Shown here piece by piece: positions 23,560 to 37,049 of a DNA stretch of 64,000 nt (positions within the stretch are counted from its first letter, which is position 1; each line of letters starts with the position of its first letter). Source of the DNA: Epiperipatus broadwayi (Eukaryota > Onychophora > Udeonychophora > Euonychophora > Peripatidae); assembly GCA_028023455.1 (NCBI GenBank), contig JAQFVV010006255.1:496001-560000 (forward strand), in the 5' to 3' direction. Under the pieces are notes generated by a model. The model did no database searches and was not told the origin of the DNA. It saw nothing but the letters and a program-made list of their open reading frames with translations. Both the position numbers and the translations under genes were made by a program.

Positions 23560-23990
23560 ATATAAAATTCTATAATTAAAATATATCTGCATATTACATT
23601 TTTTGGTTTTTCGTGTATAGAATAGCAAATAAAATTTACTATCATTGATTTCTCTCCATTTATTTAGCCATAGCCTCTCATTAGTAGAAAATTTGATAGT
23701 TAAAATATATTTATGTATTTCATTTTTGATTTTTTTGTGTATTGAATACCAACTAAAATTTTCCTTTACTATTTCTTTCCATTTCTTTAGCTATACCCTT
23801 GTGTTAGTAGAAGGTTTGATTATTAAATATATTTATGTATTATCTAAACTCCATTTTTGATTTTTGATGTATTGAATATTAACTAAAAAAAATTATAAGT
23901 TTACTAAAAATTGTAATTCTGTCTATTTCTCTAGCTGTACCCTTGTGTTAGTGGAAATTTAGATAATTAAAATGTATTTAGGTAATATTT
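23560..23990. repeat. Intronic minisatellite, about 3 diverged copies of a ~125-bp unit
   Basis: Just downstream of the CUB exon a unit with GTATTGAATACCAACTAAAA, TTTCTCTCCATTTATTTAGC, and TTAGTAGAAAATTTGAT plus TATATTTATGTATT repeats at about 23613, 23736 and 23867, with a partial final unit. The CCCTTGTGTTAGT segment is best conserved between the last two copies. The 71-codon frame 23645-23860 arises from the repeat. Confidence 0.65.
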
Positions 23991-26148
23991 ACAGGAAATA
24001 ATTATCAATAGCAGCATTATAAAAAATATAACTTTCATTAAATACAATAAATAATAAATTTAAAGTAAATTATTTTATATTTCTTCACATGATAATTTTT
24101 TTAATGACTATGAAATTTTAACTCATGGTATATACAAATGAGAAATTAAATATATGGTTCAAACAAATTTTTATTAATTTAAAATATATTTGCACAATAA
24201 TAATTTACTTCCACTTACCAAAAAAATATAATTGTCTTCATTTTTTTGATATGTATTTCAATATGCAGGCCATAGCATTTTTCAACATCTGTTATCTTTT
24301 AATCGGTGCTGCCCTCTTTTTATGATGTCATTAGAAAATGGTTGCTTTCTAATTTTTATAGTGCAAATTACCAAAATTATTAAAACAATTAAATATCATA
24401 AAGCAAAAATTTATAGGCTATAAAATTTTTCACAAAACATAAGATTCATCCAAGATTGGTGCAATATTTGTTGATTTATCAAGTAACAAACAAACAAACT
24501 ATCATATTTATATAGTGATATAAATAGATATAGATATACAAATTCTGTTATGAATACATTTCGTGACTGTATTGATACTAGATCATGCTTTTAGATAGAT
24601 TTTAAAAATTATTTAGCACAAAAAAATGTTAATTCTTTTTTTAACAATTTACATAATATTCTTCTGAATACTAATGTACTACATTAATTAATATATTAAA
24701 TCATTTTTTAAAGAAGTTATTTAATTTTATTCTTTATAAACTTTCACATGTGATCAGTTAATAAGAAAGGGTCATATAATTATTAATATTGTAAAAATTT
24801 AACTGAAATATAAAAATTCTAGTGTTAATATTCTGAATTCAATACATTTTTTGCTTATTTCATTTTTTTTTCAGATAAAAAATAAAAATTTATGATGTCA
24901 TTGTTATTTACCCCATTACACTTCTGGTTTTTTTCTGAATCTTTTTTCTTATTTTTGTATATAATAATTTTTGAATATAGATAAAATTAAAAATGTATAT
25001 CTGTTTATTATTTAATCTTTTTTTATTTTAAAAATATTTTATGACTTGCAGATCCCAAACATCATTTTACATGTATCTTTTCCTCTTTTTTTTATATATA
25101 TTTCCAGCTACCATATTTTTGAAAATCAAATATCTCTATTTTGGTTATATTTTCTGACATTTTTTTAATATGTCTTTCATAATTTCTTCAGTATAAGAAC
25201 ATATTCGATTGAGTTCTTTTTTACATTTTTTATTTTTTTAATTATTAAACTTTAGTTATTTTTTAAATCAGTTTACACTCATAGTGCTATCTTTATCAAA
25301 CTTCTCCAAAATCTTTTTTTTCATCTCTTTTCCTAATCAGTCATGTTATTTATATATAAAAGTAATGTTAAATATATAAGGCTTTTATTTAAATGTAATA
25401 CCAAGAAGCCAAAAGTGTTTTCATTTATTAACTGTAAAAGGAAGATTAAAGAAGCGTATTTTATCATCAGCAATAACAACGTGATCAATAGTTGTGACAT
25501 ATGTTTTTCTATCTCAAGAAAATGGACAAGTTAATTTACATATGCATTTACATACATTATCATTTATCAATATCACAACAATGATTTAAAATCTGTTTTG
25601 GCCATCAATATGAGGGACAAAACCTCGAAAGCGCTAGGCCTGCATTAATTTACTTTGATTGTTTTTGTTACCACTAACAGCTTCTTCATCCAGCTTGTTA
25701 AAGTGCTTGTATATACTATTAATTAATTGTTGTAATTTTTCCATATCGATAATTTGCTTTCTTTAATAATGGTTATATAATTAATGAAAACTGCTACTTT
25801 TATATTATGTTTTTTCTGATTATGTAAAGCCATCTTCTCTTTCTCTCTCTCTCTCTCAGATATTATGACATATATATAATTTCTTGATATTAATGTCAAT
25901 GTTACCCCAATGTTTTGATAAATCCTACTTACTATGACCTTGATATTTTGATAATGGTAGATATACTACTGATAAAACATCAGCATAATTTTTACAAAAG
26001 CAAGAGCAAATCAAAAATAAATGTTTATACTATTTTCCCATGAACATCTTCATTTTATAATAATTAATTAGAATGATAGATAGATAGGAAGGAAGATAAA
26101 TAAATAAATAGATAGAGATGATTATAAAACAGAGATAAAGATAGATAA
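23991..26148. other. AT-rich intron-like DNA with GATA-type microsatellite
   Basis: Long T-rich stretches (24.8-25.3 kb) and a short CT microsatellite at about 25838-25857 (TCTCTCTCTC). No second CUB half-exon was found. AGATAGATAGG-type tetranucleotide repeats occur at 26078-26150, and more at 26390-26500 beyond the next element. Confidence 0.4.
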
Positions 26149-26322
26149 ATTATTTAAATCACCCACCCCAAATTTTATGATATTTCAACAATTCTCTCTA
26201 TGTAAATATAATGTCTGAGTCTAAAACAGCCTTTTGAATTTGGCTGTTTGATGTTCAGATTTACATTTATATAGAGGGCATTGCTGAAATATCATTACAT
26301 TTGGGGTGGATAATTTAAATAT
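26149..26322. mobile_element. MITE with ~70-bp imperfect inverted repeats
   Basis: The left arm (ATTTAAATCACCCACCCCAA, about 26153-26220) pairs with the inverse of the right arm (ATTTGGGGTGGATAATTTAA, about 26250-26320). The GCATTGCTGAAATATCAT and CTGTTTGA segments are shared with the element at 20545-20685. Flanking GATA repeats obscure any target duplication. No coding; the 111-codon minus frame over it (26221-26556) is a composition artefact. Confidence 0.65.
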
Positions 26323-26559
26323 TTTGTATTTAATTATCAGCAAGTGATATGCACTGGAATGTTTTCTTAGAGAGATAAATTGAAGGCTATATGGAATAGC
26401 AGATGGATATGTTGATACATTATCTAAGTATGTAAGTATATTAGATAGATAGGTAAATAGATATATAGATAATTGATGAATGATTAAATAGATAGGTAGC
26501 AGAAGAATGGTTGGAGGAGCAAAAGTGAATGGATTGATATATAGAAGAATGGTCATTGA

Positions 26560-27767
26560 TTAATTGATTATTAGATAAACAAAGAGAAATCTATCTATAC
26601 AGCTCTGTCTTAGACAAAAAATATTATGAAATTATAGAAATTTGAAGACTCAAATCAGCAGTAGGATAAATAAATAATCAAACCTGGGATCAGTTTTATG
26701 CATAATGAAAGATAGAGTTTAAAATATCATCTAGTGCATCAATCTTTATATTATATGAAATAATGCAGTGCAGAATGCAGTGTTGTATTTTTGTAGTTAA
26801 GAATTAAAATATGATAGATAATTACTACCATTTAATAAATTGTAACCTTAGATTTTTACTTAATTGACTACCCATGCACCAAACTCCTGATGTGTGCATG
26901 AAGATGCAATTGCTATTGAATATGTTTAGTATCTATGGCTAAAAAATGCCACCAATTGTTGAAAAATTATTATTATAGTTACATACTAACTTAGTGTCAA
27001 AATTCATTTAATAAATATTAGCAATGGTACTCATCCTTGTGTTGCATTTGTTGGTAAAACCAAGATTGGTGAAATGAATTTATAATTTCAATATGATTTT
27101 GTGCTATCTTCTATTAAACAAAAGCATTTGAATGCTTTAATGATATTGTGTATTGTCAGAGATATACATGTAACTTAATACTATAAAATATTCAACATAA
27201 TTCATAATTTTTATTAAGCAATTACTCAGGAGTTCATAAGAAGTTGACTGCAGTTAGTGAATCTTGTGTCCCAGGCCCTGCTACTCTACCACATGCATCA
27301 AACCATGTAGAACTTCCTAAACAATGGTAATAAGAATTTGTCTCTGAAATAATATGTCAATAGAAGTTATTCAGATATTATTCCTCAACATTACATCACT
27401 CTTCTAATATCTATTATTCTAATGGAATATTATACATTCAATCATGAACAGCATATTGATGTCTTGGTTAATAAATGATTAAATTTTACAGATCAACTTC
27501 TTGCTGTTCTGAGTATTAATATCTTATTGTTGGTGGTTCACATCTACACCCTACTAACATTTCCCAATTGAATCTACAAAAGATAAAAATGTAGAATTTG
27601 ATTTCTAAATTTTCATCACTGAAACATGACAGAATTCTGAAAATCATTTTTAATTGTTATATTGAATTATGTATAAAATATCATTTAGTGTTTTTTTAAT
27701 ATTATTCTAAGTCTGAGTATATTATGCACTTTGATAGTTATGCAAGGTATTAAACATATAAATAGAA
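26560..27767. other. AT-rich DNA with a fragment of another dispersed repeat
   Basis: The segment TCAGGAGTTCATAAGAAGTT (27227) through GCTACTCTAC (about 27295) resembles TCAGGAGGTCATAAGAAGTT (52293) through GCTACTGTAT, so it is a dispersed repeat of unknown type. Otherwise nothing recognised. Confidence 0.45.
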
Positions 27768-28022
27768 GGATTTGAACTCAGGATTTTTCAATTTATTCAT
27801 CCTATCCCAAGCAAAATCAATACATATGACCCCCTTCATGTGAAAAAGATAAATGATCTCCAATATACATATTGAATACTGAACCACCACTCATCATTTG
27901 GTCCCAATCATAATCTTCCATACATATATACAATGAATGCTCAGTTTATATTAAAATAGCAATTCCCCAAACTTTAATGGGCAGGCTTTAATCTTCTCAT
28001 CCTTCCAACTATCCAACCATCC
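27768..28022 (-). repeat. Single copy of dispersed repeat family B
   Basis: It begins AGGATTTGAACTCAGGATT (B-box-like on the minus strand) and continues through ATAAATGATCTCCAATATAC, CACTCATCATTTGGTCC, TGCTCAGTTTATATTAAAA and AAACTTTAATGGGCAGGCTT, ending near CCTTCCA. The order matches the right arm at 22905-23152. This copy is unpaired, so the palindromic form there is not an intrinsic property of the family. Confidence 0.65.
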
Positions 28023-28252
28023 ATACTATATTATAATTCTACTTTCTTTGTAAATATATTGATTTGTAAATTAAATAGCTAATTTATATGCTGCTCTATA
28101 TATTTGATGAGTTTTTCTATATACTCACTACGTCTGGATGAGTCAGTTATTATGTTGGTTAGTAAATAACTTAATTAAGAAAAAGGTGTCCACCTTTATC
28201 ATATGCACTTTGAATGTTTATAGTAGTCAAACAATATTGTTTTTTTTTTTTA

Positions 28253-28496
28253 CTATAGAGGAATCTATCAAATCTCAGCACAAGATAGCGACTTTATAAA
28301 GATAATAGTCACCTCATCTTTAACCTAAATTCCCACTTATATAGGCCAATCTGAACCATCTTGATTTGAGAGTGTGAAGCTGTTACTCTCTTCATTTTTT
28401 AAATCATGATTTCCTTCACACATTAATTCACACGAAATCTTGCGATTTACAATGAGTTACTATCTTGTGTCAAGGTTTGAGAGGTGCCTCTATAAT
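28253..28496. mobile_element. MITE with ~42-bp imperfect inverted repeats
   Basis: The left end CTATAGAGGAATCTATCAAA, then TCAGCACAAGATAGCGACT, matches the inverse of the right end (about 28454-28496: GTTACTATCTTGTGTCAAGG, then TTTGAGAGGTGCCTCTATA). GATAGNGACTTTATAAAGAT is shared with the repeat at 1857-2016. No coding sequence. Confidence 0.6.
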
Positions 28497-28499
28497 CAA

Positions 28500-30952
28500 A
28501 AAAAAAAAATTGATTGACTATTACAAACGTTTAGAGTTAAAGTATCTACATACTTTCTATGTGCATAATAAATAATCACAACTTTATGTTGACAAGTATA
28601 AATTATAATAGAATTTGCAGGTGGAGTCAAACAACAATAGTGATGAAGAGAAGTGAAAAAGAACAAAGGAAGCATTCTCTACTCTTTTGCAAATAATGTA
28701 TTTTAAAAATTTAATAGGAACAGTTTAATCAAAATTTAATTCTATATATGGAAAAAATAATCAAATATAATAATAAGACTATGAAACATGAAGATAACTT
28801 CAATTTCAGAACTTGGTAGCAATATTTTTTGTTTTTTAATTAAATTATAAATTTATTCCTCAAATTATAAAAATACTGTAATCTAATTAAATTTAACATA
28901 ATTAAAGATTAATAACAGCCACTGACATAAAGGCAATGAGTTATTTAAATTAAAAAGGTGATATTTTTTATTTATTCAATTATTTTTGTTGTATATATGA
29001 AAATAATAAAAATAATAACAACAATATGTTGCCAATAATACATGAAGAATTGTGTGCACATAAAGTCATTTTTTTTATAAAGCAAATTGACAATGTTAGT
29101 AATTATAATTTCTTTCCACTTGGTATCCCATACTGCATTGATTTATATAGTACTGGTAAAAATGTGGTTGCCTAAGAGATAGAGATTCTCTTGAACTTGA
29201 ATTAAATTTTATAGTGAATAACATTGATTTAAGCAGCGTAAAAGAGACCGTATATATATTGGTTGAATTACCCCCATTTATACCAATGCAATATTATGAT
29301 GAATTGTTTAGTAATAAATGCTATCTCCTAAAAAGTAATATAAATATAATAGTTTGGATACTAAACAGTTCGTATTTCTTGGATGCTATTTATAATGATT
29401 ATATTGATTAATAGAGTAATTAATACCCCAGATCAATAGTGTATAATGTTAATAATAATAGTTTATTTACAACTGAGAAACAATCGATAAATAATATTAA
29501 GAATATGATGAATAAATAAATAGAATTTCCTGCTGAAATATTTGCATCAACTGTCTAGACCTGTAGTAGTGTGGAACATTAGAAATATATTTATAACTAA
29601 GAGAAAATATGTGTGTTTATAATTAAATCTTAATAGAGAAATATAAAATGGGAGCTTTGTCATGTTATGATTTTATTAGTTTAATAAATATATGAAAAAT
29701 CTAAATGATTTATTTATATATGCTTGAAAGGATATAACGATAATTTGGAATAATTAGAATTATCTTCCTTTAGTTATGCTTAATATATATATATATTGTA
29801 ACCTTTAGTTTTTTTTAGAGAAACCTAAGATCGATGAATTAAGATTAATGCTAGTTTTGAATAGTATGAAAAGAAAAAAAATTTTTATAGGAGCTTTAGA
29901 TTAAAGAAGAATCGGAATATTTTTTTTTTTTTTTTTTTAGAAATTAAAAATCTCATATCTAACGTGTAGACTAACTTATGTCTGTATTTTTATTAAAATG
30001 TATAATATTGTTTTTATTAAGGGCGTGAAAGGGAATATAGATCTCAAGCATAGTAAAACTTTAAACCTGTTTGTTTATAAAAGCTTAAATATTAAACTAA
30101 GTGAATGATTTTTTTTTAAGTGAAAGTTTAATATAAAAGTCAGAAAATTTTAACCTGTTTAGTATAGCGATTGTTTAATACTTAATTGGGGGGGGGGGGA
30201 GGTGATAGCTTTAAAATTTTAAAATTATGATATAAGTTTTTATACTACTTGAAATTTTTTACAAGTACAGATGATAAATAGTATTAAAATAATGTGCGTG
30301 CTTGTGCACGGGATGTGTGTGATGTATGGGATTTTAATTATAAAAGTAATCTTAAAATTTTATATATCCTGCTATATATTGTTGGAAAGGAAATTGAGAG
30401 AGCAATTATTTTATATCAATTCTGAATAAATTAATCAACTTCGTCATTCATAAATCTCAAATCGAAATTATAGTTTATTTATTAAAAAGATTTTCTCTCA
30501 AATTTTTCTTTCCAACATATTATTTTTTATTAAGAGCAGGAAAAATCTCTCAAGCACACACGTAGGATAAAGTCAAATTGTGAATAATTAGTGTCAAAAT
30601 TATATTGATGAACCAATTAACACCTAGTAACATGAGTCAACAGTTAAATGTGTAAGTCAAGAGGATGAAGGATGGGTGAAGCTTATAAATAAGGGGTAAC
30701 AGATTAAAAAAGATCTCTAAAATTTTCTGTTAGCTTGACCATCATCATCTGACTTATGAATAATTTAAGTGTATAGTTTTCATTATAAAGTGTGTCACTA
30801 GATAACCCAGTGGGACACACCAAATTTCCTTGGAATTCAGTTGTAACTAGGATTTTGCCAGCTCAACCGAAATCACAAATCATGTTTAATTTAGTATATC
30901 GAGTTTGGATCATCCAATCTTGCCAGCATAAAGCATTCCAGGTACAAACTTT
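28500..30952. other. AT-rich non-coding DNA, nothing recognised
   Basis: A/T-rich sequence with a poly-T of about 20 (29921-29938) and a run of ten or more G at about 30189-30199. The 65-codon frame 29214-29411 (+) and 72-codon frame 30792-31010 (+) show no motif. The latter runs into the Merlin terminal repeat. Confidence 0.35.
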
Positions 30953-31929
30953 GGTAAAGGTTTACTATAGCAGCCCCAATATGTTGGCCCTCTATTGTTT
31001 AAAATTATAACTAAACTGTTTGAAAATCTTACGTATATGCAACTATATTACAATTACATTCAAATTTAGTCAATGTAAAACAGGTATATACTACTATATT
31101 ACAATTACATGAAAATTTATTCAAATGTAAAAGATAATAAAAGAAAACATTTACCTTTTTAAGCATAATTGTGTCCTATGCATATTAAGAAGTTGGAGAA
31201 AAAAGTGGTATTGCTGTGTCTACTCTGGAAGGCAAATTCATGCAGGTACGATGAAAACAAAGCTCTGCTGGTACCAGATTGGAATTTCAGCTTACTCTTT
31301 GCTCTCATCCACATATTTTCAATATTCTGGGTGTGTATGCCTTGGTCTTCGGGGTGCATGAAGTTGTTCTGATGGATGACAACCGAATGCATATACACAT
31401 CATTGTCAAGACTGCTGAGGTTATTATATGCAGACCAGCCAGCTGAAATAATGCGCACACCTGGTAAAATGTATTGCTGTATCAGGCCCTCCAGTGTATC
31501 AGCTGTTCTGTCTGGAACTTCTGTCAAGAAGCACTTTCTTGATACTCTTTCTATATCACCAAAGACCATTTTTTCCAACTATAAAACTGTACACGTGTGC
31601 GTGTAATTCGAACTGTTGAACACAGAGGGTGTCTTTTTTTTTGTAACGTGCTATAAATGTAGATAGTTTAAATTCTTAAGTTGTAGATAGTTTAAATTTT
31701 TAACTTTCAAATAAATTAAAACTAATTCTTTTTATTAATGTCATATAATTAACCCAACATTCAAATTCTTTAAAAAGGTAAATGTTTTTCTTTTATTATC
31801 TTTTACATTTGATTAAATTTTAATGTAATTGTAATATAGTAGCATATACGTAGGATTTTCCAACAATTTAGTTATAATTTTAAACAATAGAGGGCCAACA
31901 TATTGGGGCCGCTATGGTAAACCTTTACC
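30953..31929. mobile_element. Merlin-type DNA transposon, internally deleted
   Basis: The element is bounded by long inverted repeats. The left (30953-31161) begins GGTAAAGGTTTACTATAGCA and the right (31770-31929) ends with its near-exact inverse. The shared interior includes CCCCAATATGTTGGCCCTCT. The left repeat is about 50 bases longer because a TATATTACAATTACAT-containing unit is duplicated in it. Between them lies the minus-strand transposase fragment. Merlin is the eukaryotic superfamily related to bacterial IS1016/IS1595 elements and makes 8-9-bp target duplications. Here the 8-9 bases outside each end do not match, so the duplication has decayed or one flank was rearranged. Total length is 977 bp. 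Confidence 0.85.
31159..31578 (-). pseudogene. Truncated Merlin/IS1595-type transposase (DDE domain, second half)
   Basis: The 139-codon frame matches the C-terminal part of the ISXO2/IS1595 DDE domain: VFGDIERVSRKCF, then DRTADTLEGLIQQYILPG, IISAGWSAYNNL, HTQNIENMWMRAK, and SSYLHEFAFQSRH. Full transposases of this type are roughly twice as long. The N-terminal zinc-binding part and the first catalytic aspartate (usually in an EIDE-like motif) are absent, deleted before the right inverted repeat. In the second catalytic motif the usual aspartate after IIS is alanine (IISAGW). The NIE of the third motif is kept. The frame stops at the inner edge of the left inverted repeat. It is open but cannot be catalytically active. 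Confidence 0.85.
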
Positions 31930-34900
31930 TACTGTTTTAATTATTATCATCAAAGGAAAACTTTTGCATTCTCGTGAGAGAAAAACTTGAGCAGAAATGT
32001 TTAAAATAAAATATCTATTAGAATAACCGATTTAAATTAAAATGCAAGGAATAATAACTGAACAACTGTTGAATGAGTCTTTAAATTTACTGTAGAGCAT
32101 CTATTTTAAACTAAATTTCTAAATAAATAGTAGAATTTTAATATTGAAAAGAAAAACCCAAGGAAAGATTGAATTTATCAGCAAGAGATACTAAACTAGA
32201 GAAATAAATTACCATTGAATGAGTGATATCACAAAGATATAAAGTTCTATAAGGAATTAATACATTAACAAGGATTCTAATATTTAACGTAGCTACTTAC
32301 TTATTAAAATGTGCATCTTTAAATTCAGTTTTATTAAATAAAAGTTGCCAGTGGGATAACTTCGAATTCATTTAAAAATACGCATCTTTAGATTTAATTT
32401 TACTAAATAAGCATTGTCAGTTGGATAACTTCGAACTCATTATGCCACAGCTGTATATTATTTTCCTGAAAAAAAAAAGATAATATATGCTTATTTAAAT
32501 ATGGATAAACTTTAATCTGTGATAGAATCATGAATGATGCAGTGTGATAAAAGACTTTAAGTAAAAAAAAAAATTATTATTATATTTATTGCTATGCTAT
32601 GTGTTTAATTCTAATTGATTATGTATTTTTAATTAAGCATTATAGTGACCCGGTATTAAACTCATGTGAAGATAGCTAATATACTTTATCCATTGCTTAA
32701 GTGCTTGAGCCCAAATTTATTTTATTATGAAATGCCAGTGAAAGTATGAAAGTGGTTTGGAAATATTACTTTCTCAATAGCTTTTGCATGTTTATTTATT
32801 CACTTTTTTTTTAAGTGTTTGATTGCTATACCTTGGAGAGTGAGTTAATTAAGATGTGTGTGCATTTAAAGTAATGATGCCCATTTCTTAGTTTATAGAG
32901 TTAACATTTAAATAAAATTTTATTCTTAAGTCGTATTAGATTAAATTTAGAATTGTTGATTCATGCATCAATACTATGAAACCCTTATGAACTGTGGGAG
33001 CATGAATGACCTGTATTTGTTCGAGGTGAGTTTAGTTCTTACTACCTCGAACATTAAGATGGAGCATAGTTCTCTCGTGATTAGATACATTTCAATTTTA
33101 AAAGTATTTAGGAGATTGAGAATGTATTTCCAGCTCCATTATTATTAGTTTACTTTGTAGGAAAAATATTTTTATACAGTCATAATGTGTGGTGATTTGG
33201 CATATCTTCTTTTATATGTGCAGGGATGAGCTTCTCACATATCTTATAACCTCAGAAAGAAGGAAACCCTTAAGTCTATGCTATCACCCAAATGTCGTTT
33301 ATTGTTTTATTTTCTCATATGAAAGTATTATTAGTAGTATTTAAGAGTGTGTGAAATATTGTTTACTATTTTGATAGGTCATTAGCTATCCATTAAGAGA
33401 CTGTATTTACTGTAGGGAATTATATGTAAGATCACAATTCAGAAATTGATACATAGTTTAGCTGAGCATAGCTCACAGCTGATAATCCAATCAATAATTA
33501 TTTTAAATCTAGGATTTATAATTGAATCCAAACAAGCAATGCACATCATCTCTGGTTCAGGTTGAAGCAAGTCACCACTGAACTTTTAAAACCATGGTGT
33601 AAAAACTCATGTCAGGACCATAATAGATAATACAAATATGTGTGTGCATGAATATAGTTTCTTAATTATCCTATAAGTAGTAACTAGGAGTTAAGCATCA
33701 AGTTGTGAGAAATAATAGCTCATAAAATTAGTTATAAACTTAAATTGCAAAGTTGAATTAAATTTTAAAAGATGAGAATCTATGAGTGGAATAAAATGAA
33801 ACACTAGTTTAGTTTTAGAAGGGCTATATGCTAAGTGCTTTAATCATAATTATGCTATCACGATCTTAGTATGGGTGAAGGCTGCTTTAGAAAGAAAACA
33901 GTTAATGTTAAATGAGATACCGCGCAGGTCAAAAATAGTTATCAAATAATTTATAGAATAATTCTTTATTTGTCCCCAGTAATAGTATATAAGTGCCACT
34001 GTGAGGATGAGGGCTCTGTCTAAGTTGGGATGGACTCTAAAAGACTTTTACTTCATAGACAATGTAGATCCATTTTAAATTCAGTTTGTAATCATGATTT
34101 GATTTTTTTTTATTGGATTGCTATGATGTTTTGTTCTATATTGTAGCATTTATTGTTTAATGATAATAAATATTTTGTTTGAATTATAAACTTTGTTGTT
34201 GTGTCTTAATTCTTGGGTATCCATTGATTCCAGATATCCATTGATTCCAGACATCCATTGATTCCAGAAATTTAATATATTAAATTTACAGAAAATATCC
34301 ATGATTTCCAGTACAGATGTGTCATGAAATCTCTTTGATAAGGATTGCTACTACATTAATGTTTATTTATTTTTACCATTCATTCATTGAAACTTAAGAA
34401 TTGATCTGATAAAACACCCATTTATATATGATATTATATTAATCATATGGCAAGCATCTGAGAGAAAATAAATAAATTTAAATTTTTAGTTTATCAAGTT
34501 TGTTGCATTAAGATTAATGTCATGAGTGAACATCAAATCCCCTTTTCACTCCTCATATTTGAATACATTCCCAGTCGCTAAGAAACTAGTCAAAATTTAT
34601 TGTAAATCATTATTGCTTTTAAATAACTGTTTAGTAGTTACTAATATTTATTATTGTGATTAAGATTTAGGAATATTATCCTTAGTTAAGAATAGACATT
34701 ATCTTACAGAATGTGAGTACGTCTATTCGATTTAAAGTCGCTGGGATAGTGTTCAGTGGTTTGCAATAAACTTGAAAGTGATTATTGGCTCCTCACCACA
34801 GGTCAAGACCCTGAGAGTGAGAGGTTTTCAAATAACAAGGTGATCATTACAGATATAGTAAGACTACAATAAGGAGTTATTGAGTTAATGATAATACTGT

Positions 34901-36449
34901 ACATTATGCTCCTGTGTGGTTGTGAAAGATGGTAGTGTTGAACCCATTGGAAGTAGTGATGTGATGGAAGGACATAAACATTTAAAAGTAATTAATTGTA
35001 ACTTGGGAGGGTGGTCTATGTGGAGATCAAAAAGATAGTTAATAGGTTGGGAGTGGGTAGTGACAACTCCTATTCTTCTTTTATTTTAATAAGATTTTAA
35101 TATTTCTTGTGAGTCTAGTTCTTGAAGTTCTCTACATGGATTATCAACCTATTCCCATCAACTTAATATAAGAAATTAAGAACTGGATTGTTGTAGCTGC
35201 CATGAGAGATCATATAGCTGTTGGATTTGTATGACTTATGCGTGAGTTTGTGGAGGAAAGATGCTTTAATTTTTAATAATTTGACATTAAGTCATTTATG
35301 TAATAATTACGGAGCTAAAACTAAATATACTTTTTACAGTTTAAATCGTTATTATAATAATTATACAAAAATGTTTATTTTAAAGTGTTTGCAACTTGCT
35401 TCCTTCATGGACTGACCATTTGTCAGATGCTGATGATCTTGAGATGGTACTGCAACCAGTTGATGTAGTTACAATTTGGCACCCTAGTGAATACATTGTT
35501 ACACATATACATTTGTAACTCTCTCTCTCCATCACTCCCTATCCACCTACATCTCTATAAGTCTAAGTTGGAAGATTACAGGAGTTTATGATTGGTTATA
35601 TATATATATATATATTATCCATTCTTCAAAGAAAAACACAAACTGACATAAATACTTATAAATAAACATTTTAAATTTCCAAATAAGTCTTAGTAATCCA
35701 TAATGTTCTGATCTTCATATTTCACAAAGTATCTAATATAAATAGGGCATAATTATCTGAATATATGATTATGGTTTTCCATTAATAAGTGATATGATTT
35801 TATACTAAGAGCCTTAGAGGATGATAATCCATTCATATAGTTATTATGCACATGTATTCACAATATGTGCTGAATATAGTTAAATTCTAGTTATACTTTA
35901 TCCTTTGTGATCTCTGGTAATCTGTCACTACAAGAAAGTACATGCAAGACTAAAAGTTATTCATAATAAATCCAGTTAATAGGTACAAAATAATCTGATA
36001 AGTAATATCGAGATACTGTAACCAAGGTAAATAAAATGAACACTTTGACATTTCTTTATAAATAATCCTCTCATTTATAAATTAGTACTATTACTTGATT
36101 TCTTTATTAATATTATATGATAATATTTCGTACTAAATACACACATATATTTATTTGAAAGCAGATAGACATCCTTTGAACATTTTTGTGAAATAAAATA
36201 ATTTTCGAAGACGTTCTAAAAGCTATTCGGTCATTACTAAGCCATTGATTTACATTTTGTTTGTCTGAAAAATAGAAGTCAACTTTCTTGTAAGCAGCCA
36301 TTCCATGAAATTTCTTTACATAAAATTTCATAGATATATACATTCTTTTTCTTTCAAGGAAAAAAAAGTTTGTTGAGAGTTTAATCTTCTCTTGCAATAA
36401 AATAAAAAAATACATAAGGGAATATGCCTTTTTAAAAGATCTCTCTATA
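31930..36449. other. Non-coding DNA with a short tandem duplication and a possible LTR-like patch
   Basis: A 69-bp unit is duplicated at about 32305-32440 (GCATCTTTA followed by GGATAACTTCGAA in both copies). Around 33985-34205 a TATATAAG box, a moderate-GC patch, an AATAAATA signal and a TTGTTGTTGTGTCTTAA end are spaced as in an LTR. I found no partner LTR, so this is only a suggestion. ATCCATTGATTCCAGA repeats three times at 34219-34267. The rest, including 34.7-35.5 kb of moderate GC, shows no recognisable gene. The 100-codon minus frame 36113-36415 has no motif. Confidence 0.35.
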
Positions 36450-37049
36450 ATACATTGGTCTCCAAAGTGGCGTATGCATATCCCAGGAGGTACATAAAGT
36501 GATACTTGGGGAGGATGTCAATATACTGTGAAATGTAATCTTATTTCAAATAGTAATCATTATTTTATTTAGTAGGAAAATGCATTTTATTAGCTTTTTA
36601 GCCGAAAATTAAGAATTTAAATTTAGCAGTTTTTTAGCAGGATTCAGAATCGATTCTGGCGGGCAAATGAAATTTTGGCCAAGAAAAACGTTTTTATTGG
36701 TATGGGGTGGTTATGTTCCTACAAGGTGAGAAATGTGGAGCTGAATGCTCTTACAGAACACTGATTAAATGAAAGGTGGAGATAATGTAATTTACTGGAT
36801 ACATTTGAACTTAATTTATTTTTTAAAGTAATGATTGTTACGATGTATGTACTGAATCAAATATCTGGTAACACTGTTTACATGCAGGACACTTAGTACC
36901 CCATTGTACAAGTGCCTTATAGACCATGTATTATCACTGAGAGAATTTTATGAACGGTATGAAACTTATACAGATAACGGTGTGTATTATAATCACTGTA
37001 ATTAGTTAACTCTTAAATGTTATTGATTTTAAATCCCTCATAAAATGAA

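Noticed and set aside
25605-25650. GAGG-loop-CCTC-GAAAGC hairpin resembling hammerhead stem II and GAAA
   Set aside because: The CUGANGA core is absent (AAUAUGA), so the consensus is not met.
32341-32440. ATAACTTCG resembling part of loxP
   Set aside because: Only nine bases match and no inverted 13-bp arms are present; it belongs to a local tandem duplication.
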